A model generated the notes under the pieces. It was not told the DNA's origin and ran no database searches. It saw only the letters and a program-made list of their open reading frames with translations. From positions 1-7,900 of the forward strand of contig JAHAYB010000228.1 of the NCBI GenBank assembly GCA_018384835.1: a stretch of 7,900 bases of DNA, read 5' to 3'. The stretch's first letter is position 1. Each line of letters opens with the position of its first letter. This stretch comes from Comamonas sp. (GTDB lineage Bacteria; Pseudomonadota; Gammaproteobacteria; Burkholderiales; Burkholderiaceae_C). The translations under genes were made by a program, and so were the position numbers. Shown here in pieces: positions 1 through 5,322 of this stretch.

Positions 1-195
1 ATCACCCCCGAGGGCTATGTGGCGGAACTCACCCCCGCCTGGGAGAACTTTCCCACCGCTGACCATATCGCCGATACCGCCCGCATGAACCGCGAGTTAG
101 AGGCCGCCATTCGCACTATGCCCGCGCAGTATTACTGGGTGCATCGGCGCTTTAAGACGCGGCCAGAGGGGCAGGATTCGCTGTACCCGCGTTAG
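1..195 (+). CDS. LpxL/HtrB-type lipid A acyltransferase, 3' end only
   Basis: Only the last 64 codons are in the window, read in frame 1 and ending at TAG 193-195. The tail contains YYWVHRRFKTRPEG, which closely matches the C-terminal end I remember for LpxL/HtrB (W-[LV]-H-R-R-F-K-T-R-P-E-G). These inner-membrane enzymes move an acyl chain from acyl-ACP to a lipid A precursor on the cytoplasmic face of the inner membrane, late in lipid A synthesis. The catalytic HX4D/E motif lies outside the window, so activity cannot be judged. LpxL (lauroyl) and LpxM or LpxP (other chains) share this tail, so the exact acyl donor is open. The gene converges with the next one and overlaps its 3' end by 44 bp. 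No terminator is visible between them. Confidence 0.9.
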   Translation: MTPEGYVAELTPAWENFPTADHIADTARMNRELEAAIRTMPAQYYWVHRRFKTRPEGQDSLYPR

Positions 196-973
196 GCGGT
201 GGGGGCAGGCGCAGCAGCAATTGCCCTTCTTGGAAGACGTGCAGGCTCTGCGGGGGCAGGCGCGTCCACTGCTCGTTGCTGGTCAGCGGGGCGGTGGCGA
301 TGATGCACACCTTATCCTGCGCGGTGGTGCAGGTGGAGAAGTCCAGGCTCAGGTCTTGGTCGCTCAGGTGGGCGGTGGTAAAGGGGTGTTGGCGCTCGAT
401 GTAGTGCAAATCGGTGGTGGCGTGTGCCCACAGCGCTTGGCCGTTAGAGAGCAGGAAGTTAAACGTGCCGTGGGGGCTAATGCGCTGCGCTAGCTCTTGC
501 AGGCTCAGGCTTAGCTCATGCACGCTGGGCAGGCCAGCGTGGGATTTGGCCAGCTCTTGCATCAGCCAGCAAAACGCCAGCTCACTATCGGTATCGCCCA
601 CGGGGTGAAATTGGGCGTGCAGCTTGGGCTGGAAGTCTTGGAGGTTGCCGTTATGGGCAAACACCCAGTTCATGCCCCACAGCTCGCGCACAAAAGGGTG
701 GCAGTTTTGCAGCAGCACGCGGCCTTGGGTGGCTTTGCGGATGTGGGCAATCACGTTTTTGCTTTTGATGGCGTAGTGGCGAATCAGCTCGGCAATGGGG
801 GAGGTGGTGGCCTGCTCGTAATCAACAAAGTGGCGCAGCCCCTTGCCCTCGAAAAACGCAATGCCCCAGCCGTCGGTATGGTCGCCGGTATTGCCTGCGC
901 GTTGGCTAAAGCCCGAGAAGCTAAAGCGCATATCAGTAGGGGTATTGCAGTTCATCGCAAGCAGTTGGCACAT
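152..973 (-). CDS. class II glutamine amidotransferase-like protein (YafJ-like)
   Basis: A 273-residue protein when started at the ATG at 973. This start puts Cys at residue 2, the expected N-terminal nucleophile of class II (Ntn-type) glutamine amidotransferases once Met is removed. An upstream in-frame GTG at 1006 would bury this Cys behind 11 residues and is unlikely. Visible glutaminase motifs: DGWG (34-37), HIRKAT (77-82), NCHPF (90-94), HNGN (107-110) and GDTDSE (126-131). The length is that of a stand-alone glutaminase domain of the YafJ type, with no synthetase domain attached. It would hydrolyse glutamine or a gamma-glutamyl compound in the cytoplasm, but the true substrate of this family is poorly known. 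The start has only a weak ribosome-binding sequence. The last 13 residues (from NAGTAN on) are encoded entirely antisense to the acyltransferase gene, suggesting a 3' extension. Confidence 0.92.
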   Translation of the reverse strand: MCQLLAMNCNTPTDMRFSFSGFSQRAGNTGDHTDGWGIAFFEGKGLRHFVDYEQATTSPIAELIRHYAIKSKNVIAHIRKATQGRVLLQNCHPFVRELWGMNWVFAHNGNLQDFQPKLHAQFHPVGDTDSELAFCWLMQELAKSHAGLPSVHELSLSLQELAQRISPHGTFNFLLSNGQALWAHATTDLHYIERQHPFTTAHLSDQDLSLDFSTCTTAQDKVCIIATAPLTSNEQWTRLPPQSLHVFQEGQLLLRLPPPPNAGTANPAPLAAS

Positions 974-1074
974 GGCGGCGTATCCAAAGCAAAAAGTTAA
1001 AACCAAAAAAGCGAAGGGGGAAGGAACCGGTTGGCTGGCTGGCTGTTTGGCTGGTTGGCCGACTGCCTAATCGC
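974..1074. other. intergenic gap with GGCT-rich simple repeat
   Basis: This 101-bp gap separates the CWC protein gene from the amidotransferase gene, both on the minus strand. It holds an A/T-rich part next to the amidotransferase start (about 995-1010), the palindrome AACCGGTT (1025-1032) and a run of GGCT-like tetramers (1031-1061). I see no convincing sigma-70 promoter and no hairpin followed by a T-run, so whether the amidotransferase is co-transcribed with the upstream pair is undecided. Confidence 0.5.
1031..1061. repeat. imperfect GGCT tetramer repeat
   Basis: Three perfect GGCT units in a row (1033-1044) are followed by GTTT, another GGCT (1049-1052), GGTT and GGCC. It lies 58-88 bp upstream of the amidotransferase start, in a position that could overlap its promoter. 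The copy number is low, so strong phase variation is not expected. Confidence 0.7.
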
Positions 1075-1332
1075 CTAATAGACCGATTGCAGCGCTTGGG
1101 CGCAGCGTGGGCATAGGCAGCGCAGGGCGCTTTGAGGGTGGAGGTTGCCGTCGGCCTTGGGCTGGAGCTGCGGCACAGACACAGGCAAAGGCGGCAACTG
1201 CATACACCAGCAAATGTGGGCGGCTTGCTGGGCAGCCACCGCACAGGCATTGGCAGCGCCGCATTGCGGGCAGTAGTGCGCCGCCTGCGCCGCCTGCGCT
1301 GCCGTGCCAAGACCGCTGCTCAGGAAGGGCAT
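1075..1332 (-). CDS. cysteine-rich CWC family protein
   Basis: A small 85-residue protein starting at ATG 1330-1332 and ending at TAG 1075-1077. It has eight cysteines: C21, C24, C30, C41, C43, C72, C74 and C77. They form a CPxC pair, a CWC motif (41-43) and a C-terminal CLCPRC (72-77), the pattern of the small Cys-rich CWC proteins common in Proteobacteria. The paired cysteines suggest metal binding, most simply zinc, but the family has no known function. The A of the upstream gene's TAA stop is also the A of this ATG (TAATG on the minus strand), so its translation is probably coupled to the DHH phosphoesterase. That overlap and the conserved Cys pattern make this a real gene despite its size. 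Residues 10-19 are an Ala/Gln-rich lead-in before the first Cys. Overlapping open frames on both strands here are shadows. Confidence 0.85.
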   Translation of the reverse strand: MPFLSSGLGTAAQAAQAAHYCPQCGAANACAVAAQQAAHICWCMQLPPLPVSVPQLQPKADGNLHPQSALRCLCPRCAQALQSVY

Positions 1333-2264
1333 TAGCCGTCCGCGTTGATGCGGGCGATGAGCTTGGGCAAAACGGTTTGCGCCTCGTCGTTACCCACTTG
1401 GCAGGTTCCGGCGTTTTCGTGACCGCCTCCGCCATACTCCAGCATCAAAGCGCCGACGTTGGTGTTAGAGCTGCGGTTCAAAATCGACTTGCCCGTGGCA
1501 AACACGGTGTTTTGCTTTTGCAGCCCCCACAGAATATGAATGGAGATATTGGTCTGCGGGAACAGGGCGTAAATCATGAAGCGATTGGTCGCCCAGATGG
1601 TTTCTTCTTCGCGCAAATCGAGTACGACCAAATTTTTATGCACGGTGGAGCAGCGCAGCAACTGCTCTTTGGCCTTTTCGGCGTGGTCGAAGTACAAATC
1701 GACGCGCTCTTTTACGTCGGGCAGGCGCAGGATGTCTTCAATGCCGTTGTTGCGGCAGTATTTGATTAAATCCATCATGAGCTGGTAGTTGCTTACCCGG
1801 AACTCCCGAAAACGCCCCAAGCCGGTGCGCGAATCCATCAGGTAGTTGAGCAGCACCCAGCCATCAGGATTCAAAATTTCGTCGCGGTTAAATTGCGCGG
1901 CATCGCCCTTATCGACGGCGGCCATCATCTCGTCAAACAGAGCGGGAAAGCGCTCTTTGCCGCCGTAGTGGTCGTACACCACGCGCGCGGCAGAGGGCGC
2001 TTCGGGGTGGATGATGTGCTCGGGGCGCTCGCCGCTGTTGCGCAGCGTCTCAGAAAGGTGGTGGTCAAAGGCCAGATGCACCCCGGCCACATAGGGCAGG
2101 TTGGTGGTGATGTCGCGGTCAGTAACTTCAATTTTGCCGTCCTGCATATCCTTGGGGTGGACGAATTTGATGTCGTCAATCAGCTCCAGCTCGTTGAGCA
2201 ACACGGCGCAGACCAGGCCGTCAAAGTCGCTTCGGGTAATCAGTCGGTATTTTTGGGCAGACAT
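1332..2264 (-). CDS. DHH-family phosphoesterase (exopolyphosphatase/NrnA-like)
   Basis: A 310-residue cytoplasmic protein when started at ATG 2264. Two codons upstream is a GTG (2270), but the weak ribosome-binding sequence AAGCGAG is better spaced for the ATG. Motifs: DFDG (13-16) near the N-terminus, DHH (67-69), an Asp in AAVDKGD (about 118) and, near the C-terminus, GGGGHENAG (278-286), the nucleotide/phosphate-binding motif of the DHHA1 domain. DHH proteins are Mn2+/Mg2+-dependent phosphoesterases. Members of this length include exopolyphosphatase-like proteins and the NrnA type, which cleaves very short RNAs or pAp; the sequence does not decide which. RecJ is excluded because the protein is far too short. 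The gene ends at TAA 1332-1334, overlapping by one base the start of the CWC protein, so the two are very probably one transcript. All catalytic motifs I looked for are present. Confidence 0.9.
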   Translation of the reverse strand: MSAQKYRLITRSDFDGLVCAVLLNELELIDDIKFVHPKDMQDGKIEVTDRDITTNLPYVAGVHLAFDHHLSETLRNSGERPEHIIHPEAPSAARVVYDHYGGKERFPALFDEMMAAVDKGDAAQFNRDEILNPDGWVLLNYLMDSRTGLGRFREFRVSNYQLMMDLIKYCRNNGIEDILRLPDVKERVDLYFDHAEKAKEQLLRCSTVHKNLVVLDLREEETIWATNRFMIYALFPQTNISIHILWGLQKQNTVFATGKSILNRSSNTNVGALMLEYGGGGHENAGTCQVGNDEAQTVLPKLIARINADG

Positions 2265-2270
2265 GGGCAC

Positions 2271-2364
2271 TCGCTTAAAAAAATGGACAAACCATTGAAC
2301 AATAGACAGCGCATTCTAGGGGAAGGCATTTGGGATGTACTGGGGATGTATTTGCCCGCCTCGC
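2271..2364 (-). promoter_or_regulatory. upstream region of the DHH phosphoesterase
   Basis: A 94-bp gap between two minus-strand genes. On the minus strand it holds a possible -10 box TAGAAT (plus-strand 2313-2318, five of six matches to TATAAT). The hexamer 17 bp further upstream (AGTACA) is a poor -35, so the promoter is only a candidate. A direct repeat GGGATGTA occurs at 2332-2339 and 2343-2350, 11 bp apart, close to where a regulator could bind. No terminator hairpin for the upstream lipoprotein gene is visible, so read-through from it is possible. Confidence 0.3.
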
Positions 2365-2931
2365 TTACGCTCCATCAGGTCGGCGGTGTAGGTACACGCG
2401 CAAGCCTTGCTCGGTGACGTGAATCTCCCCCACCTCTACCGCCCAGCGCTGCAACAGCTCGCGCTGGCTGCTATCGAGTTGGTAGAGCGCCCAGTTTTGG
2501 AAAATTTTTTCCGCCAGGTACGGACCGTAGGCGCTGAACATCTGCCCCACCGCCTCGGGCGCACCCTCTAGCTGCAATTGCAGCACCTGCACCTGGTGGG
2601 TGCGCACGCTGCTGTCTTGCGGCTCAAAGCGCAGGCCAAAGCGCAGCAGCGCACGGCCTTGATAGACCTGCCCCAGCGCAGGCCCGGAAAACGCCACTTG
2701 CAGCAGCGCTTGCAAGGTATTGCTTTCGGGCTGCAAGGTGAGCTGGGGCTGGGCCAAACTGGCCTTGAGCAGCCCAGCCACTGGATAGTCACGGGGGAAA
2801 TGCGCGGTGATGGCGCTGAGTAACTGCGCCTCTGGCCAATCCCAGTATTCGGGAATGGGTGGGCTACAAGCGAGCAAGCCGCCCAGCGGGGCAGCCAGCA
2901 CAAGAAGTTGGGAAAATCGACGACGCTGCAT
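2365..2931 (-). CDS. DUF1439 lipoprotein (YceB-like)
   Basis: A 188-residue protein from ATG 2931 to TAA 2365-2367. The N-terminus is a lipoprotein signal: positive residues (RRR, 3-5), a hydrophobic stretch (9-20) and a lipobox LLAC with Cys at 22, so the mature form should be lipid-anchored. The next residues are SPPIPE; there is no Asp at +2, which favours sorting to the outer membrane under the enterobacterial rule. The rest resembles DUF1439/YceB-type proteins: an N-terminal helix (about 34-45), alternating strands such as LRFGLRFEP, then AYGPYLAEKIFQNWALYQLD (134-153) and a final strand. The family is uncharacterised beyond its envelope location. The sequence just before the ATG is AGGG with no spacer, so initiation may be weak. 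The gene is transcribed away from the chemotaxis operon and shares a 233-bp control region with it. Confidence 0.82.
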   Translation of the reverse strand: MQRRRFSQLLVLAAPLGGLLACSPPIPEYWDWPEAQLLSAITAHFPRDYPVAGLLKASLAQPQLTLQPESNTLQALLQVAFSGPALGQVYQGRALLRFGLRFEPQDSSVRTHQVQVLQLQLEGAPEAVGQMFSAYGPYLAEKIFQNWALYQLDSSQRELLQRWAVEVGEIHVTEQGLRVYLHRRPDGA

Positions 2932-2988
2932 CCCTAAAAGCTAACAGTTAATAGCCAGCCCAGGCAGGCCGGGCGAAAACAACCCCCT

Positions 2989-3015
2989 GCCCTATACAAG
3001 CAAAGCTGTATGGGC
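2989..3015. repeat. inverted repeat (9-bp stem with one bulge)
   Basis: GCCC-T-ATACA (2989-2998) pairs with TGTATGGGC (3007-3015) around an 8-nt loop, with a single bulged T at 2993. It is followed by no T-run in either direction, so it is not a standard terminator. In the divergent region it could be an operator or a leader hairpin of the lipoprotein transcript. Confidence 0.6.
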
Positions 3016-3062
3016 CTGCACACTCTAAAGGCTTAGGTAGCCGCCGGAACTAAAACCGCTAT

Positions 3063-3084
3063 CATGCCCAGCCAAGTGGGCGTG
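3063..3084. repeat. inverted repeat (8-bp stem, 6-nt loop)
   Basis: CATGCCCA (3063-3070) pairs with TGGGCGTG (3077-3084) around the loop GCCAAG, with one G-U pair if transcribed. It lies about 80 bp before the response regulator start and has no T-run after it. Operator or leader structure are both possible. Confidence 0.6.
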
Positions 3085-3150
3085 CTAAGGCAGCGTAAAC
3101 CTGCACTCTGGTCATGCCAGTATTTTTATTGCTAATTTCTTGCTAACTAA

Positions 3151-3157
3151 AGAGGGG
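3151..3157 (+). promoter_or_regulatory. ribosome-binding site deciding a GTG start
   Basis: AGAGGGG sits 7 bp before the GTG at 3165-3167. This strong Shine-Dalgarno sequence supports the GTG as start of the response regulator; the next in-frame Met is at residue 5 and would be too far away. Confidence 0.75.
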
Positions 3158-3164
3158 TTTTTTT

Positions 3165-3530
3165 GTGAAAACCATCATGCTGGTGGATGACTCGGCCACC
3201 CTCCTACTGTCGGTGTCTAACATTTTGAGCAAAGCAGGCTACAAGGTAGAGAAAGCGGCCAGCGCTGAAGAGGGGCTGCGCAAATTTGCCACGGGCTTGC
3301 ATGTCGATTTGCTGATTACGGATTTGAATATGCCCGGCCTCAATGGCATTGAGTTTATTAAAGAGGTGCGCAAACTGCCCGCCTACCGCTTTATGCCTAT
3401 TTTGTTTCAAACCACCGAATCCCAGCAGTCCAAGCGCCTAGAGGCCAAGGCCGCAGGTGCATCGGGCTGGCTGGTCAAACCGGTCACGGCGGCTGACCTG
3501 CTCAGTACCATCAAGCTGGTCATGCGTTAA
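3165..3530 (+). CDS. CheY-like single-domain response regulator
   Basis: A 121-residue receiver domain with no output domain, starting at GTG 3165 behind a good ribosome-binding site. Key receiver residues are all present: acidic pair D8/D9, phosphoryl acceptor D53 in LLITDLNMPG, T83 (switch Thr), W102 in the place of the aromatic switch residue, and K105 in LVKP. So it should accept a phosphoryl group from the CheA encoded downstream and change conformation normally. As first gene of the operon it is the likely phosphorylation output, whether acting on the flagellar motor like CheY or on another target (PilG/PilH-type regulators look similar). The gap to the next gene is 52 bp and contains duplicated copies of this gene's own 3' end. 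The cytoplasmic location is inferred from the absence of any signal or membrane segment. Confidence 0.93.
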   Translation: MKTIMLVDDSATLLLSVSNILSKAGYKVEKAASAEEGLRKFATGLHVDLLITDLNMPGLNGIEFIKEVRKLPAYRFMPILFQTTESQQSKRLEAKAAGASGWLVKPVTAADLLSTIKLVMR

Positions 3531-3554
3531 TGGTCGTTAATGGTCATGCGTTAA
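3517..3554 (+). repeat. tandem duplication of the response regulator's 3' end
   Basis: TGGTCATGCGTTAA occurs at 3517-3530, where it includes the stop codon, and again at 3541-3554. Between them is a shortened unit TGGTCGTTAA (3531-3540) that lacks ATGC. The three units look like slippage duplication of the last codons into the spacer. The reading frame of the gene is not changed. Confidence 0.9.
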
Positions 3555-3582
3555 GTTCAAAAAAAGATAAGAGCCATAACCC

Positions 3583-4902
3583 ATGGATGATGCTGTTGAA
3601 ATTCGCCGCCTGTTATCGGTGCTATTGGTCGTGACCCTGGGTGCGGCGCTAAGTGTGTACTTCTTCAACGAGGCGTTTGAGCAGCGCTTTTTGCCCAGCT
3701 TGGGCTTATCGTCGGCCATGGGGGCGGCGCTAGGCAGTGCGCTGATTGTGCTGGTCTCTTTTGCCGCCCAGCGCGTGGTGGCAGTGCTGTTTTATCGCAA
3801 TTGGCGCTTGGGGGTAGAAACCCGCGCCGTAGCCGCCCAGCGCGTAGCCAAAGAGTTAGAGCAAGTGCCGCAATTTAACGAGGTGGTGCGCAAGCAACTA
3901 GGCTCTGTGGTGCAGCAAACCGAGACGGCCTCGTTTGACATCGTGCAGCGCCTGTCTGAAATTGACCAAGTGGTTGAGCGCCTGAACACCATCGTCAACC
4001 AAAGCGCACAGGCATCGAGCAGTATTTTTGACTCCTCAGAGCAGCGCATTGAGAGCAACCAGCAGTTGATTGCACAAATGGACCGCTACATCATGCAGCG
4101 CGTGCAAGAGGCAGAGGCCGAGCAGCAACGCTCTTTGCAGTTTGCCCAGGAAGGGCGCTCTTTGAGCAGCCTGGTGGAGCTGATTCGCAACATCGCCTTT
4201 CAAACCAACTTGCTGGCGCTCAACGCCGCGATTGAGGCCGCCCGCGTAGGCGAAGCAGGCCGGGGCTTTGCCGTCGTTGCTGGTGAAGTGCGCAAGCTCT
4301 CGCAAGCGACCAACGATGCGGTCAACAAAATCAACGAAGGCATTCAAACCGTCGTCAACTCCATTGAAGAGCAGCACCAGCACCGCCTGGAGAATAACGA
4401 CATTGATGCCGAGCGCGTTACCTTGCAAAACTTCTCCGCCCAGCTCAACGAGCTAGGGCGCAACTACCAAGAGGTGGCTCACCGCGATGCCCAGGTGATG
4501 CAGGAGATTCGCGAATCGAGCCAGCACCTGAGCCATATGTTCATGGAAGCGCTGGCCAGCGTGCAGTTCCAAGATGTCACGCGCCAACAAATCGAGCACA
4601 TCGTCGCCGCCCTTAGCCGCTTAGATACGCACACCCAGCACTTGGTCGCGCACTTACAAGATATAGACCGCACCGGCCTACCGTTGCGCCCTTTGTCTGA
4701 GCATTTGGAGGAGGTTTTTCAAAGCTACGTCATGCACACCCAGCGCAGTGACCATCACCAAGTGCTGGCTAGTAGTGCCCAAGCATCAACAACCGCAGCC
4801 CAGGGTAAGGCCAAGAAGGCAGGCAACAGCGTATCCACCCCGACGGTGTCGCCAGCGCCATCCCCCGTACAGGCTGACGGCCCCAAAATTGAGCTGTTTT
4901 AG
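3583..4902 (+). CDS. membrane-anchored chemoreceptor with a CheZ-like motif
   Basis: A 439-residue methyl-accepting-type receptor. Two hydrophobic segments (about 10-28 and 45-70) leave a periplasmic loop of only about 15 residues, so there is no periplasmic sensor domain, and I see no clear HAMP domain. A long helical cytoplasmic part follows, with the hairpin tip [18 protein letters not shown] (204-221) and [15 protein letters not shown] (226-240), which contacts CheA and CheW in known receptors. Further on, residues 327-340 ([14 protein letters not shown]) resemble the catalytic helix of the CheY-P phosphatase CheZ (FQD-x-x-x-Q; here D331 and Q335). Then come a Ser/Ala/Thr/Pro-rich linker (about 396-431) and the C-terminal PKIELF, like CheZ's linker and terminal CheY-binding peptide. 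The end could instead serve as a tether for adaptation enzymes, but it lacks the Trp of the NWETF type. A weak AAGAG ribosome-binding site lies 9 bp before the ATG. The neighbours are CheY-like upstream and STAS downstream. Confidence 0.9.
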   Translation: MDDAVEIRRLLSVLLVVTLGAALSVYFFNEAFEQRFLPSLGLSSAMGAALGSALIVLVSFAAQRVVAVLFYRNWRLGVETRAVAAQRVAKELEQVPQFNEVVRKQLGSVVQQTETASFDIVQRLSEIDQVVERLNTIVNQSAQASSSIFDSSEQRIESNQQLIAQMDRYIMQRVQEAEAEQQRSLQFAQEGRSLSSLVELIRNIAFQTNLLALNAAIEAARVGEAGRGFAVVAGEVRKLSQATNDAVNKINEGIQTVVNSIEEQHQHRLENNDIDAERVTLQNFSAQLNELGRNYQEVAHRDAQVMQEIRESSQHLSHMFMEALASVQFQDVTRQQIEHIVAALSRLDTHTQHLVAHLQDIDRTGLPLRPLSEHLEEVFQSYVMHTQRSDHHQVLASSAQASTTAAQGKAKKAGNSVSTPTVSPAPSPVQADGPKIELF

Positions 4903-4937
4903 CCCTCTAGTGCCAGTCTTTACTGCCTCCCGCCCCT

Positions 4938-5267
4938 ATGGAACTGCACCTACACCACCCCCAGCCCGATACCGTGCGCCTGGCTTTGCACGGCGAGGTC
5001 ACCATCTACCAAGCCAGCGCCCTGAAAACCGAGCTACTCGATGCCCTCACCGCAGCCCAAGGCCATGACTGCACGCGCTACGAGCTGGATTTGCAAGCCG
5101 TCACCGAGCTAGACAGCGCTGGCGTACAACTGCTGCTGATGGTGCTGCGCGAAGTGCAACGCCTGCAAAAGCCGCTGCACACCGTAGCGGCCAGCGCCAC
5201 CGCACGCGAGGTACTTGATTTTTACCGCCTAGGCACGGATTTGAACCTGGCCGCAGCCCAGCCCTAA
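4938..5267 (+). CDS. STAS-domain protein (anti-sigma factor antagonist-like)
   Basis: A 109-residue protein that is a single STAS domain, the fold of SpoIIAA-type anti-sigma factor antagonists. The segment ELDSAGVQLLL (57-67) holds the conserved D-S-A-G turn, with Ser60 at the position that is phosphorylated in SpoIIAA. The N-terminal strands (MELHL, VRLALHGEV) and the following helix (YQASALKTELLDAL) fit the fold. In a chemotaxis operon its partner is unknown; no anti-sigma kinase or sigma factor is encoded in the window. It could bind the CheA array or a response regulator, but that is inference. The gap to the upstream receptor gene is 35 bp and the start has no visible Shine-Dalgarno sequence, so translation may depend on coupling to the upstream gene. 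The domain begins right at this Met, which supports the start. Confidence 0.88.
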   Translation: MELHLHHPQPDTVRLALHGEVTIYQASALKTELLDALTAAQGHDCTRYELDLQAVTELDSAGVQLLLMVLREVQRLQKPLHTVAASATAREVLDFYRLGTDLNLAAAQP

Positions 5268-5272
5268 GCACC

Positions 5273-5296
5273 GCGACATAGCGACATAGCGACACA
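5273..5296 (+). repeat. three 8-bp tandem repeats before cheA
   Basis: Units GCGACATA (5273-5280), GCGACATA (5281-5288) and GCGACACA (5289-5296) fill most of the 55-bp gap between the STAS gene and cheA. They end 27 bp before the cheA start. Slippage here would change the spacing between the two genes, not the coding frame. Confidence 0.9.
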
Positions 5297-5322
5297 ACCA
5301 ATACAGAAAGGCAATTGGGGAT

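Larger units (their letters stand above)
2932..3164. promoter_or_regulatory. divergent control region, lipoprotein gene / chemotaxis operon
   Basis: This 233-bp region lies between the minus-strand lipoprotein gene and the plus-strand chemotaxis operon and holds no convincing gene. It contains two inverted repeats (2989-3015 and 3063-3084), a direct repeat TTGCTAA (3129-3135 and 3140-3146) and an A/T-rich stretch (3119-3150) just before the ribosome-binding site of the response regulator. I find no good sigma-28 site (TAAA-N15-GCCGATAA) and no well-spaced sigma-70 pair, so promoter positions are not assigned. Confidence 0.5.

Noticed and set aside
974..1006. Earlier GTG start for the amidotransferase, adding 11 residues
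   Set aside because: It would bury the catalytic Cys that must be at the N-terminus in class II amidotransferases.
1107..1769. Plus-strand open frame of 220 codons across the CWC and DHH genes
   Set aside because: It is antisense to two genes with clear family motifs, has no recognisable domain and has an odd composition; a shadow frame of GC-rich coding DNA.
1893..2417. Plus-strand open frame of 174 codons
   Set aside because: It runs antisense to the conserved DHH motifs and across an intergenic gap, with no domain or ribosome-binding site.
2989..3015. Rho-independent terminator
   Set aside because: The stem is not followed by a T-run on either strand and lies in a divergent promoter region, not after a gene.
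3026..3062. Possible sigma-28 flagellar promoter before the response regulator
   Set aside because: TAAAG at 3026 and ACCGCTAT at 3055 each partly match, but the spacer is 24 bp instead of 15 and the -10 matches only 5 of 8.
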